Below are positions 8,487 to 16,691 of a stretch of DNA of 64,000 nt, piece by piece. The position numbers and the translations under genes were made by a program. Location: assembly GCF_008271365.1 (NCBI RefSeq), contig NZ_CP043430.1, forward strand, positions 496,001-560,000. The letters are read 5' to 3'. This DNA is from Microbacterium sp. 1S1. Its GTDB lineage: Bacteria; Actinomycetota; Actinomycetes; Actinomycetales; Microbacteriaceae. Every line of letters starts with the position of its first letter. The stretch's first letter is position 1. The notes under the pieces are model-generated. The model saw nothing but the letters and a program-made list of their open reading frames with translations. It had not been told where the DNA came from and did no database searches.

Positions 8487-9461
8487 ATGACCGTCCCCGA
8501 GCCCTACGCCACCTGGTTCCCCGATGCCGCGTTCGACGGCAGCTACGGCCGGACCGAAGCCGACCTCCGTGCCGTCCGCCCCGTGCCCGCGCCGCCCGGG
8601 TTCGCCGACCGCTGGCGGCGCTGGCGGCGCGAGGCGGCCGCGGTGGACGCCGCTCCCGTCGTCCTCTCCACCACCGAGGAGCAGGGCCGGCGGGTGTCCG
8701 TCGTCGAGCACTCCGGCGTCGACGGCGTACGGCTGCGCGCGTGGGTCGTCGAGCCACTCCGCGGCGCCGCGCGCGCGGGCGTCGTGCACGGGCACGGCTA
8801 CGGGGGGCGCGAGGCGGTCGACCTCGCGCGGGTGCCGGACGACGTCGCGGCGATCTATCCCGTGGCCCGCGGGCTCGGCACGCTGAACGCCGGAATCGGG
8901 GCCCCCGAACCCACCCCGGAGCACGTGCTCGCGGGGATCGACGACCCCGAGCACTACGTCCTCGGCCTGTGCGCGCGCGACCTGTGGCTCGCCGCCGACG
9001 TCCTGACCTCGCTCGTCGGCGCGCTTCCCCTCTACTACGTCGGGGAGAGCTTCGGCGGCGGCATCGGCGCGCTCGCCCTGCCGTGGGACGACCGGTTCGT
9101 GGGCGCGACCCTCATCGTGCCGAGCTTCGGCCAGTACGACGAACGGCTGGCAGTCCCCTGTCTGGGGAGCGGCGAGACGGTGCGTCAGCACGTGCAACGC
9201 CACCCCGAAGCACGCGAGGCGCTGCGGTGGTTCGACTCCTCCACGAGCATCGGCTTCGCGGAGGTGCCGGTCCGGGTCGAGGCGGCGCTGTGGGATCAGT
9301 ACGTGCCGCCGCAGGGACAGTTCGCGGTGGCGGCCGGGGCGCAGGACGTCGAGCTGGCGGTCCTCCCCGCCGGTCACGCGGAGTACCCGGGGTCGCTGGA
9401 TGTGACGGCGGACGCGATCCGCGGTGGTCGCGCACACCTGGAGCGCGTGCTCGTCCGCTGA
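8487..9461 (+). CDS. acetyl-xylan-esterase-like alpha/beta hydrolase (CE7 type)
   Basis: 324 residues with the order of the AXE1/CE7 family: an oxyanion segment VHGHGYGG, the nucleophile elbow YVGESFGGGIGALAL (Ser in GESFGG), and a late His in LPAGHAEYPG. CE7 enzymes deacetylate xylo-oligosaccharides and cephalosporin C in the cytosol; no signal peptide is seen here, fitting that role. The ATG at 8487 begins MTVPEPYATWF, typical for CE7 N-termini. It is divergent from the DeoR repressor and upstream of the 9.6-kb operon, but a 120-bp gap with operators separates it from that operon. It would remove acetyl groups from imported oligosaccharides (inference). Confidence 0.8.
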   Translation: MTVPEPYATWFPDAAFDGSYGRTEADLRAVRPVPAPPGFADRWRRWRREAAAVDAAPVVLSTTEEQGRRVSVVEHSGVDGVRLRAWVVEPLRGAARAGVVHGHGYGGREAVDLARVPDDVAAIYPVARGLGTLNAGIGAPEPTPEHVLAGIDDPEHYVLGLCARDLWLAADVLTSLVGALPLYYVGESFGGGIGALALPWDDRFVGATLIVPSFGQYDERLAVPCLGSGETVRQHVQRHPEAREALRWFDSSTSIGFAEVPVRVEAALWDQYVPPQGQFAVAAGAQDVELAVLPAGHAEYPGSLDVTADAIRGGRAHLERVLVR

Positions 9462-9499
9462 ACCGCCGGACGCGCGCATCCTCCCGCGCAGGCGAGCAC

Positions 9500-9546
9500 T
9501 GGACGCAACCTGTCATAACAGGTACAGTGAGCTTGTCATTACAGGT
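9500..9546 (+). promoter_or_regulatory. promoter with tandem HutC/GntR-type operators
   Basis: A perfect palindrome ACCTGT-CATA-ACAGGT occupies 9508-9523 and a degenerate copy GCTTGT-CATT-ACAGGT 9531-9546, centres 23 bp apart (about two helical turns). A possible promoter TGGACG (9500-9505), 17-bp spacer, TACAGT (9523-9528) is covered by the first site, while the second falls just past the -10. This is the layout expected for repression of the following operon. The same palindrome recurs at 29.0 kb beside a HutC-type regulator gene and, with altered arms, at 49.0 kb. Core GT-N4-AC is the HutC-subfamily pattern. Confidence 0.65.
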
Positions 9547-9582
9547 TGCGCAACGACGCAGCACCCGTTTCGAGGAGCATGG

Positions 9583-10158
9583 ATGCCCGAGTACCAGACC
9601 CCGCCGATCTCCCCGATGGCGATCGCCTTCGATGCCGAGAAGCTCACGCTCTCCCCCGAAGGCCCCACGCTGACCCGGCGGATGTCCGACCTCGAGGGCC
9701 TCTTCCGGGATCATGACGCGTGGGCCGCAGCGGCCGCCGGTGAGGACCCGATCGTCTACACCGTCGTCAGCTCGCCCGTCCCCGAGATCGAGCGCGAGCT
9801 GCCGCAGTCCATCACGACGATCATGCCCGGCGACACGGGCGGCGAGCTCTGGATGACCAAGGGTCACCAGCACCCCGACCACCAGGGCGAGATCTACCTG
9901 GCGCTGCACGGCCGCGGCGGACTGCTGATGTTCGACGGCGAGCGCACCGAGTGGCTCGACATGCTCCCCGGCACGATCGGTTACATCCCGCCGGGGTGGG
10001 CGCACCGCTCCGTGAACACCGGCGACGAGCCCTACTCCTTCCTCGCGGTGTACCCGGGAGGCGCCGGCCACGACTACGGCTGGGTGCTGGAGCACGGCAT
10101 GGGGTCGCGCGCCTACCGTGGCGCCGACGGCGTCGACCTTCGCCCCTACGCGGAATAG
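9583..10158 (+). CDS. cupin-type glucose-6-phosphate isomerase-like protein
   Basis: 191 residues, a single cupin domain of the archaeal-type phosphoglucose isomerase family (PF06560). The metal-binding motif is complete: TKGHQHPDHQGEIY supplies two His and Glu, and PPGWAHRSVNTG supplies the last His. Known members interconvert glucose 6-phosphate and fructose 6-phosphate; in a sugar-specific operon it may isomerise another aldose phosphate or free sugar (inference). ATG 9583 has GAGGAG five bases upstream. It is the first gene of a six-gene operon and lies directly behind two HutC-type operators. Confidence 0.82.
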   Translation: MPEYQTPPISPMAIAFDAEKLTLSPEGPTLTRRMSDLEGLFRDHDAWAAAAAGEDPIVYTVVSSPVPEIERELPQSITTIMPGDTGGELWMTKGHQHPDHQGEIYLALHGRGGLLMFDGERTEWLDMLPGTIGYIPPGWAHRSVNTGDEPYSFLAVYPGGAGHDYGWVLEHGMGSRAYRGADGVDLRPYAE

Positions 10159-10167
10159 GCTCCGGCC

Positions 10168-11658
10168 ATGATCATCGCCCACGACCTCGGCACGACCGGG
10201 AACAAGGCGTCGTTGCACCATGATGACGGTCGCCTGATCGCGGCGGTCACCGTGCCGTACCCGGCGCACTTCGCGGCCGGCGGCGTCGCCGAGCAGGACC
10301 CGGCCGACTGGTGGCACGCGGTCGTCACGGCGACCCGGGACCTCCTCGCGCGCACCGGTACCGCCCCCGCCGAGGTCGCGGGGCTCGTGGTGAGCGGTCA
10401 GATGATGGGGGCCGTGCTGCTCGACGCCGACGGCGAGCCCGCACGTTCGGCGATCATCTGGGCCGACACCCGCGCCGGCGCCCAGCAGCGCGAGCTTGAG
10501 GCGGCGGTCGGTGCCGAGCGCGCGTACGGCATCCTCGGTCATCGTCTCAACCCCACCTACTCGCTGGAGAAGGTCATGTGGGTGCGCGACAACGAGCCCG
10601 AGGTCTGGGAGCGGGTGCGCCGGGTGTGCGTCGCGAAGGACTTCATCGTGCTGCGGCTGACCGGGCGCCTCGCCACGGATCGCTCCGACGCCTCGGGCAC
10701 CAATGCCTACGACCAGCTCGCCGGCACGTGGTCGTCGGAGATCCTCGCCGCCGCGCGGCTCGACCCCGCCCTGTTCCCCGAGATCCTGGACTCGACCCAG
10801 GTCGCCGGTCCCCTCACCGCCGCCGCCGCCGACGTGCTCGGGCTGCACACCGGGGTCCAGGTCGTGATGGGCGGCGGCGACGGACCGCTCGCCGCGGTGG
10901 GGTCCGGCATCGTGGCTCCGGAGGACGGCGCCTACGTCTGCCTCGGCACGTCCTCGTGGATATCGTTCGCGACCGACGCGCCGCTGCACGATCCCGCGAT
11001 GCGCACCTTCACGTTCGACAACGTCGTCCCGGCGTCGTTCGTGCCGACCGCGACCATGCAGGCGGGCGGTGCCTCGGTGCAGTGGATCGCCGAAGCCCTC
11101 TCCGTCGATCCCGCGCACCCGGAGACGGGCCGCCTCGTCGCCGAAGCCGCGAGCGACGTCGACACCGACGACCTCTACTTCCTCCCCTACCTTCTCGGCG
11201 AGCGCTCCCCCCTGTGGGATCCCGACGCCCGCGGCGCGTTCGTCGGCCTCGCCAGGCACCACGGACGGGCCCACCTGATGCGCGCCGTGCTGGAGGGGAC
11301 GGCGTTCAACCTCCTCACCTGCATCCAGGCGTTCCGGGAGGCCGGCGCGACGATCAACCGCATCGACGCCGTCGGGGGCGGGGCGCAGAGCGACGTCTAC
11401 CTCGCCGTCCTCGCCGACGTCTGGGGCGTGCCCGTGCGGCGTCGCACCATCGTAGAGGAGGCGAACAGCCTCGGCGCCGCGGTCACGGGGGCCGTCGGCC
11501 TCGGCCTCACCGACTTCTCCGCCGCTCGGGCGCTCAGCGAGGTCACGGCGGAGTTCGCGCCGGACCCCTCCCGTCACGCGGTCTACGCCGAACGCCACGC
11601 GCGCTTCACCGACGCCTATACGGCTCTCGCGCCGTGGTTCGCCGGGAGGCGGCACTGA
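10168..11658 (+). CDS. FGGY-family carbohydrate kinase (xylulokinase-like)
   Basis: 496 residues. The N-terminal ATPase-fold phosphate loop is AHDLGTTGNKASL, and the C-terminal domain carries AVGGGAQSDVYLAVLADVWGVPV, the FGGY signature region; length fits xylulokinases. It transfers phosphate from ATP to a sugar or polyol; the exact substrate cannot be read from sequence. Only nine bases separate it from the isomerase gene, and a TAGGCT hexamer ends six bases before the ATG, so an internal leaderless promoter is possible. The stop overlaps the start of the dehydrogenase. Confidence 0.9.
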   Translation: MIIAHDLGTTGNKASLHHDDGRLIAAVTVPYPAHFAAGGVAEQDPADWWHAVVTATRDLLARTGTAPAEVAGLVVSGQMMGAVLLDADGEPARSAIIWADTRAGAQQRELEAAVGAERAYGILGHRLNPTYSLEKVMWVRDNEPEVWERVRRVCVAKDFIVLRLTGRLATDRSDASGTNAYDQLAGTWSSEILAAARLDPALFPEILDSTQVAGPLTAAAADVLGLHTGVQVVMGGGDGPLAAVGSGIVAPEDGAYVCLGTSSWISFATDAPLHDPAMRTFTFDNVVPASFVPTATMQAGGASVQWIAEALSVDPAHPETGRLVAEAASDVDTDDLYFLPYLLGERSPLWDPDARGAFVGLARHHGRAHLMRAVLEGTAFNLLTCIQAFREAGATINRIDAVGGGAQSDVYLAVLADVWGVPVRRRTIVEEANSLGAAVTGAVGLGLTDFSAARALSEVTAEFAPDPSRHAVYAERHARFTDAYTALAPWFAGRRH

Positions 11659-12629
11659 TGGGCGTCATCCTCGTCACGAGCCGCTCCTTCTCGGACGGCG
11701 ACCTCGACCTGGTCGCGCGAGCCGCCCAGGCCGGGCACCGGATCCTCCGCGGCCCCGCCCACCACGACCTCGATGAGCTGCGCGTGCTGCTGCACGGTGC
11801 CGACGCCTGGATCGCCGGGACCGGACCCGTCACCGACGCGCACCTCGCCGCCGGCCCGAAGCTCAAGGTCGTCGCGCGCTACGGGGTCGGTACCGAAGCG
11901 GTGGACCTGGCGGCGGCGCGGGAGCGCGGCATCCCGGTGACGAACACCCCCGGCGCGAACGCCGATGCGGTCGCCGATCACGCGGTCGGCCTCATGCTCG
12001 CCGCGCTGCGCACCATCCCGGACGGCGATCGCCGCGTGCGGGCCGGAGACTGGAGCGTGCGCCGCGGACGCGAACTCGGGGCGGCGACCGTCGGCATCGT
12101 CGGTTTCGGGCGGATCGGCCAGGGGGTTGCGCGGCGGCTCGGCGGTTTCGGTCCGCGGCTGCTCGCCACCGACCCTTTCCTCCCCGCCGACCTCGTGCGG
12201 GACCGCGGCGCCGAGCCCGTCGACCTCGACGCCCTGTTCCGCACCGCCGACGTCATCACGCTGCACGCCCCCGGTGGTCAGCGCCTCGTCGACGCCGATC
12301 GCCTCGCCGGTATGCGGCCGGGCACGGTGCTCGTCAACACCGCCCGCGGTGACCTCGTGGACGAGCAGGCCGTCGCCGACGCGCTCCACGACGGCACCCT
12401 CGCGGGTTACGCGGCCGACACCCTCGACGGGGACACCGCCGCGCACGACAGCCCTCTGCTCGCCGCAGACCTCACCGACCGCGTGATCGTCACACCGCAC
12501 CTCGGCGCCCAGACCACCCAGGCCGTCGACAACATGGGGGCGCTGTCCCTCGACGACGTGCTCGCCATCCTGCGTGGCGCCGAGCCCGCGCACCCCGTCC
12601 CCGTGTCCGCTCCCGAGGAGACCCGATGA
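11658..12629 (+). CDS. D-isomer-specific 2-hydroxyacid dehydrogenase (PGDH-like)
   Basis: 323 residues. The NAD-binding Rossmann motif GIVGFGRIGQGVARRL, the substrate Arg in NTARGDLVD and the catalytic His in TPHLGAQT are all in place. The region that normally supplies the catalytic Glu (DVFEEEP in most members) reads YAADTLDGDTAAHD here, with no Glu, so Asp may substitute or activity may be altered. It lacks the C-terminal ACT domain of biosynthetic phosphoglycerate dehydrogenase, which argues for a catabolic substrate. Starts in an ATGA overlap with the kinase and overlaps the next gene by four bases, so it is tightly coupled. Confidence 0.85.
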   Translation: MGVILVTSRSFSDGDLDLVARAAQAGHRILRGPAHHDLDELRVLLHGADAWIAGTGPVTDAHLAAGPKLKVVARYGVGTEAVDLAAARERGIPVTNTPGANADAVADHAVGLMLAALRTIPDGDRRVRAGDWSVRRGRELGAATVGIVGFGRIGQGVARRLGGFGPRLLATDPFLPADLVRDRGAEPVDLDALFRTADVITLHAPGGQRLVDADRLAGMRPGTVLVNTARGDLVDEQAVADALHDGTLAGYAADTLDGDTAAHDSPLLAADLTDRVIVTPHLGAQTTQAVDNMGALSLDDVLAILRGAEPAHPVPVSAPEETR

Positions 12630-13576
12630 CCACCGCCGCGACGTCCTCCGCACCGTCCACCACCGCCGACTACATGGGGTTCGTGGGTGTCACCACCGCC
12701 TCGTCGTCGATCATGAAGGTGTTCCCGCTGTGGGCCGACATCCTCGGACTCCCCACGCGGACCCTCGTCGGCCACGACCTGCCGATGGATGCCGACCCCG
12801 CCCAGTACCGCGCCCTGGTCGAGCAGATCCGCGACGACCCGCACCACCGCGGCGCGCTCGTCACCACCCACAAGATGAACGTGTACGCGGCGGCGTCCGA
12901 CCTGTTCGACGAGCTCGACCCGTTCGCGGTGTCCTGCGCCGAGATCTCCAGCATCGCCAAGCGCGGGTCCACGCTGTCCGGCCGCGCGAAGGACCCGATC
13001 ACGGTCGACCTGGCGCTGCGCGACTTCCTCCCCGCCGACCACTTCGCGCGCACCGGGGCCGAGGTCGTGATCCTGGGTGCGGGCGGCTCCGGCACCGCGC
13101 TGAGCTGGGCCCTCGCCGAGCGGGAGGATGCCCCGTCCCTCATCACCGTGACCGCGCGCACGCAGGACAAGCTCGACCACCTGCGCGAGGTGCACCGCCA
13201 GCACGGCACCCCCGAGGGGCTGCTCCGCTACGTCGTCACCGAGACGCCGGAGGAGGCCGACGCGCTGGTCGCCGCCGCCCCCGCGGGATCGGTCATCGCG
13301 AACGCCACCGGGCTCGGCAAGGACCGCCCGGGCTCCCCGCTGACCGACGCCGTCGCGTTCCCCGAGGGCGCGTACGTGTGGGAGTTCAACTACCGCGGAT
13401 CGCTGGAGTTCCTGCACCAGGCCGAGGTGCAGGAGGACGACCGCGGTCTGCACGTCGTCGACGGGTGGCGCTACTTCATCCACGGCTGGTCGCAGGTCGT
13501 GGCGGACGTGTTCGACCTCGACCTCACGCCCGAGACCGTGGAGCGCCTGGCGGACGCCGCGGAGTCGGTGCGCTGA
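12626..13576 (+). CDS. shikimate-dehydrogenase-like oxidoreductase
   Basis: 316 residues with the two-domain layout of AroE: a substrate domain with the conserved Lys in ALVTTHKMNVY and an NAD(P) domain opening with VVILGAGGSGTALSWALAE. The rest of the substrate pocket departs from true AroE (the usual NTD motif is replaced around AEISSIAKRGSTLSGRAKD), and the position inside a sugar operon argues against a role in aromatic biosynthesis. It probably oxidises or reduces a sugar-derived acid or lactone (inference). Overlaps the preceding and following genes by four and one bases. Confidence 0.82.
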   Translation: MTTAATSSAPSTTADYMGFVGVTTASSSIMKVFPLWADILGLPTRTLVGHDLPMDADPAQYRALVEQIRDDPHHRGALVTTHKMNVYAAASDLFDELDPFAVSCAEISSIAKRGSTLSGRAKDPITVDLALRDFLPADHFARTGAEVVILGAGGSGTALSWALAEREDAPSLITVTARTQDKLDHLREVHRQHGTPEGLLRYVVTETPEEADALVAAAPAGSVIANATGLGKDRPGSPLTDAVAFPEGAYVWEFNYRGSLEFLHQAEVQEDDRGLHVVDGWRYFIHGWSQVVADVFDLDLTPETVERLADAAESVR

Positions 13577-14544
13577 TGCCCGTCGTCCGGACCGTGCTCG
13601 GCGACATCGACTCGTCGCAGCTCGGGCGCGTGGACTACCACGAGCACCTCTTCCAGGTGTCGCCGCTGCTGGTCGGAGACGAGCTCGACGACGAGGCCGC
13701 GTCCGGCGACGAGGCCGGTCTCCTGCGGATGAGCGGCTTCGAGTCCATGGTCGACGCGACGCCGTTCGGCCTGGCCAGGGATCCCGCCGCCGTCGCCCGC
13801 ATCAGCGCCGCGACCGGCCTGCACGTGATCGCCACGACGGGACGGCACCGCGAGGCCCACTACGGCCCCGATCATCCGATGCAGGTGTGGGGCGCCGACC
13901 GCCTGGCCGCTCTGTTCGTGTCCGACCTCACGCGCGGGATGCCCGCGGACGACGCCGCGGTGTTCGAGACGCCCGACGTGCCTGCGGCCGCAGGGCCCGC
14001 CGGCGAGCCCGTCCGCGCCGGAATGCTCAAGGGCGGGGCCGACTATTGGCGCATCAGCCCGTTCGAGCGGACGACGCTGATCGCGGTGGCCGCGGCGCAT
14101 CGCGAGACCGGAGCCCCCGTCATGGTGCATCTGGAGTTCGGCACCGCGGCCCACGAGGTCCTCGACCTGCTGGCGGCCGAGGGCGTCCCGGCCGAGCGGG
14201 TGGTGCTCGCCCACGCTGACCGCGACCCCGATCCCGGCCTGCACGTCTCGCTCGCCGAGCGCGGCGCCCACCTCGGCTACGACGGCTTCGCCCGACCGCG
14301 CACCCGGTCCGATGCGGAGCTGCTCGCGCTCACGGTCGCCGTGGTGGAAAGGGGCGCGGGCGACCGGATCCTGCTCGGCGGCGACGTCGCCCGGCGCACG
14401 CGATACATCGCCTACGGCGGCATGCCGGGTCTCGCGTACCTCGGCGATCGCTACCTTCCCCGGCTCCGCGAGGCCGTGGGCGACGACGCCGTGCACCGGA
14501 TGCTCGTGACGACGCCAGCGCGCTTCCTCTCCCTCCAGCCCTGA
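13576..14544 (+). CDS. phosphotriesterase-family metal hydrolase, probable sugar lactonase
   Basis: 322 residues with the full binuclear metal set of the PTE-like amidohydrolases: HxH in DYHEHLF, the Lys to be carbamylated in GMLKGGADYW, His in VMVHLEFG, His in VVLAHADRD and Asp in LLGGDVARR. Characterised relatives include phosphorylated furanose-lactone hydrolases such as Listeria Lmo2620, which makes a phospho-lactonase role plausible downstream of a kinase and dehydrogenase (inference). ATG 13576 overlaps the previous TGA. A 23-bp gap with GAGGAG leads to the ABM gene. Confidence 0.85.
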   Translation: MPVVRTVLGDIDSSQLGRVDYHEHLFQVSPLLVGDELDDEAASGDEAGLLRMSGFESMVDATPFGLARDPAAVARISAATGLHVIATTGRHREAHYGPDHPMQVWGADRLAALFVSDLTRGMPADDAAVFETPDVPAAAGPAGEPVRAGMLKGGADYWRISPFERTTLIAVAAAHRETGAPVMVHLEFGTAAHEVLDLLAAEGVPAERVVLAHADRDPDPGLHVSLAERGAHLGYDGFARPRTRSDAELLALTVAVVERGAGDRILLGGDVARRTRYIAYGGMPGLAYLGDRYLPRLREAVGDDAVHRMLVTTPARFLSLQP

Positions 14545-14567
14545 TCAGCCGAACCCGAGGAGCCGTC

Positions 14568-14864
14568 ATGTCCGAACCCACCGTCCTCCACGCCGTCTTC
14601 ACCGCGCAGCCGGGGGCCGCCGACCGCGTCGCCGCGCTGCTGCGGGACTTCGCCGACGTGGTCCGCGCCGAGGAGGGCAACATCGTGTTCGACGCCCACC
14701 GCCTCGTCGACGATCCCGACCGATTCTTCGTCTACGAGGTCTACCGCGACGAGGACGCGTTCCAGGCACACCTGCACGCACCCGCCGGTGTCCCCTTCAA
14801 CGCCGCCCTGCAGGAACTCATCGTGGAGCCCACCTCGATCCTCACCTTCCTCCGCCCCCTCTGA
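14568..14864 (+). CDS. ABM-domain protein (putative quinol monooxygenase)
   Basis: 98 residues, one dimeric alpha+beta barrel domain (antibiotic biosynthesis monooxygenase family, YgiN-like): TVLHAVFTAQPGAADRVAALL, then FVYEVYRDEDAFQAHLHAP. GAGGAG lies five bases before ATG 14568. Such small proteins often accompany sugar and aromatic operons with no proven reaction; they may be cofactor-free oxygenases or isomerase-like auxiliaries. It is the last gene of the operon; no clear U-tract terminator follows, only the repeat-rich spacer. Confidence 0.82.
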   Translation: MSEPTVLHAVFTAQPGAADRVAALLRDFADVVRAEEGNIVFDAHRLVDDPDRFFVYEVYRDEDAFQAHLHAPAGVPFNAALQELIVEPTSILTFLRPL

Positions 14865-14879
14865 CCCGCCCTCTCTGAC

Positions 14880-15500
14880 CCGTTTCACCTGCACGACCCC
14901 GCCACGTCCGCACGACCGATACCCCCTCCCCTCGGTCTCTCTCCCCGTTTCACCTGCACGACCCCGCCACGTCCGCCCGACCCATACCCCCTCCCCGTCG
15001 TGCATCGGACCCCCGGTCGTGCATCCGTCCCCCGCCGCCCACCCGTCCCCCGTCGTGCATCCGCCCCGTCGCCCATCCGCCGCGACACCCAGGGCTGAAC
15101 CGAGACCCGACCCAGACCCCCATCACGCCCCCCATCCGCACGACCCCCGACACGGTCGCACGACCAATCCGGGCGTCTCGTCGTGCACTCGTCTCCCCGT
15201 CGTGCATCCGTCCCTTCTCCGGGCACATCCCCGGTCCGGGCACGTCCCCCTTCCGGTCCGTTCCCGACCCGGACCCGGGCCGGGCAGGTCCCCGGTCCGG
15301 GCACGTCCCCCTTCCGGTCCGTTCCCGACCCGGACCCGGGTCGTCTGCACGATCCGAACACGGCTGCGCGAGGAAACCGGCGCGCTGATCGTGCAGCCGC
15401 CCCGGGATCGTGCAACCGGACCATCCACCGCACCGCCCACCGGCACCGCCGACCGGACCGCCCACCGCACCGCCGACCGGACCGCCCACCGGGACCGAAT
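14880..15500. repeat. gene-free spacer of direct repeats and recurring GTCGTGCA motifs
   Basis: This roughly 690-bp spacer between two operons has no credible gene. Three repeat families are visible: a roughly 50-bp unit starting CCGTTTCACCTGCACGAC at 14880 and 14945; a 52-bp perfect direct repeat at 15228-15279 and 15289-15340; and short CCGCCCACCG / CCGCCGACCGGA units at 15428-15490. The octamer GTCGTGCA or its complement TGCACGAC appears many times across the spacer. Unit length and the lack of unique spacers exclude CRISPR. Function unknown. Confidence 0.7.
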
Positions 15501-15509
15501 CCTCCGGCA

Positions 15510-15552
15510 CACGACGAAGCCCCCCACCCGAAGGCGAGGGGCTCCGTCGTGC
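15510..15552. terminator. hairpin terminator of the rbs-type operon
   Basis: A long imperfect inverted repeat, CACGACGAAGCCCCC paired with GAGGGGCTCCGTCGTG (both within 15510-15552), lies three bases past the stop of the binding-protein gene. It has no U-tract but the stem is long and could stop transcription from both sides. Confidence 0.65.
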
Positions 15553-15555
15553 GGG

Positions 15556-16557
15556 TCACTCGTAGAGGACCGCGGCGATCTTGTCGTCCTCGATGTTGTT
15601 CGCGTCGTACCAGTAGGAGCCCGTGTCGTAGAACTCCTCGATGTCGTCGCCGTTCGCGGCGTCGTACGCCGCCTGCACGACCTGGGCGCCGATGCCGATC
15701 GGGTCCTGCGTGATGGCGCCGGCCATGGTGCCGTCCTTGATGGCGTTGATCTGGGCCGCACCGGAGTCGAAGCCGACGATGGTGATCTTGCCCTTCTCGA
15801 GGCCGAGCTCGTTCGCGGCGTTCACGACGCCGATCGCGGAGCCCTCGTTGGTGCCGTAGATGCCCTTGAGGTCCGGGTGGGCCGCGATGAGCGTCTTGGC
15901 GATGTCGGCCGACTTGAGGTGGTCGCCGTCACCGTACTGGATGTCGACGATCTCGATGTCGGGGTAGTCCGACTCGATCTTCTCGACGAAGCCGTCACGA
16001 CGCTCGACGCCGGTCGAGTTGATCTGCGAGTGGCCGACGATGGCGACCTCGCCCTCGCCGCCGATCAGCTCGGCCATGTGCTCGGCCGCCAGCGCACCGG
16101 CGACCTTGCTGTCGGTGGCGGCGAGGCTCAGGCCCACGTCACCGTTGCAGGGGGCGTCGAAGTAGACGACCGGGATGTCCTTCGACTTCGCCTGCTCGAG
16201 CGGGGCGACGCACGCCTCGGGGTCGAGGGCGGCGTAGGCGATGGCATCCGGGTTCTTGTCGATCGCGGCGGTCAGCATCTCGAGCTGCTGCGCGATCTCG
16301 GTCTCTGCGGCGGGGCCTTCGAAGGTGATCTTGACGCCGAGCTCCTCGGCCTTCTGCTCTGCGCCCTTCTTGACGGCCTGCCAGAACTGGTGCTGGAAGC
16401 CCTTCGAGACGAGGGCGATGTACATCTCACCGTCGCCGCTGCCGGTGTCGCCACCCGAGCCCTCTTCGATCACGTCGCCGCCGCCGGCACAGCCGGCGAA
16501 CACGAGCGCGGATGCGGCCACGAGTGCCGCGAATGCGGTCTTCTTGCCGAATTTCAT
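15556..16557 (-). CDS. sugar ABC transporter substrate-binding lipoprotein (RbsB type)
   Basis: 333 residues. Signal peptide and lipobox are clear (ALVFAGC, Cys-23), followed by an acidic linker and the RbsB/peripla_BP_4 fold (ALVSKGFQHQFWQAVKKGA, VVYFDAPCNGDVG, GIYGTNEGSAIG, TIVGFDSGAAQINAIKDG). Binds a monosaccharide outside the membrane for the permease and ATPase encoded upstream. ATG 16557 follows a GGAG. A 134-bp gap with a strong hairpin separates it from the permease gene, a layout that often gives binding proteins more transcript than their partners. The ligand may be a ketose or fucose-type sugar, judging from flanking genes (inference). Confidence 0.93.
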   Translation of the reverse strand: MKFGKKTAFAALVAASALVFAGCAGGGDVIEEGSGGDTGSGDGEMYIALVSKGFQHQFWQAVKKGAEQKAEELGVKITFEGPAAETEIAQQLEMLTAAIDKNPDAIAYAALDPEACVAPLEQAKSKDIPVVYFDAPCNGDVGLSLAATDSKVAGALAAEHMAELIGGEGEVAIVGHSQINSTGVERRDGFVEKIESDYPDIEIVDIQYGDGDHLKSADIAKTLIAAHPDLKGIYGTNEGSAIGVVNAANELGLEKGKITIVGFDSGAAQINAIKDGTMAGAITQDPIGIGAQVVQAAYDAANGDDIEEFYDTGSYWYDANNIEDDKIAAVLYE

Positions 16558-16656
16558 GGAAACTCCGTTGTTCTGTGTGGGTGCCGGCCAGGACCGGCGG
16601 GTGGACATTCGTGGTGCCTGTGCGGAGGGTTCCGCGGGGTCCGGCCGGGGCCGGGG

Positions 16657-16688
16657 ACGGCGGCGGGCACGGGTTTCGCCGCCGCCGT
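16657..16688 (-). other. intra-operon hairpin between permease and binding-protein genes
   Basis: ACGGCGGCG (16657-16665) pairs with CGCCGCCGT (16680-16688) across a 14-base loop, immediately past the permease stop codon. It may protect the 3' end of the upstream message or act as a partial terminator; no U-tract. Confidence 0.4.
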
Positions 16689-16691
16689 GTC

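Noticed and set aside
14880..15500. Possible CRISPR array in the repeat-rich spacer
   Set aside because: Repeats are 50-52 bp in two copies each with almost no unique spacer, and no cas gene is in the window.
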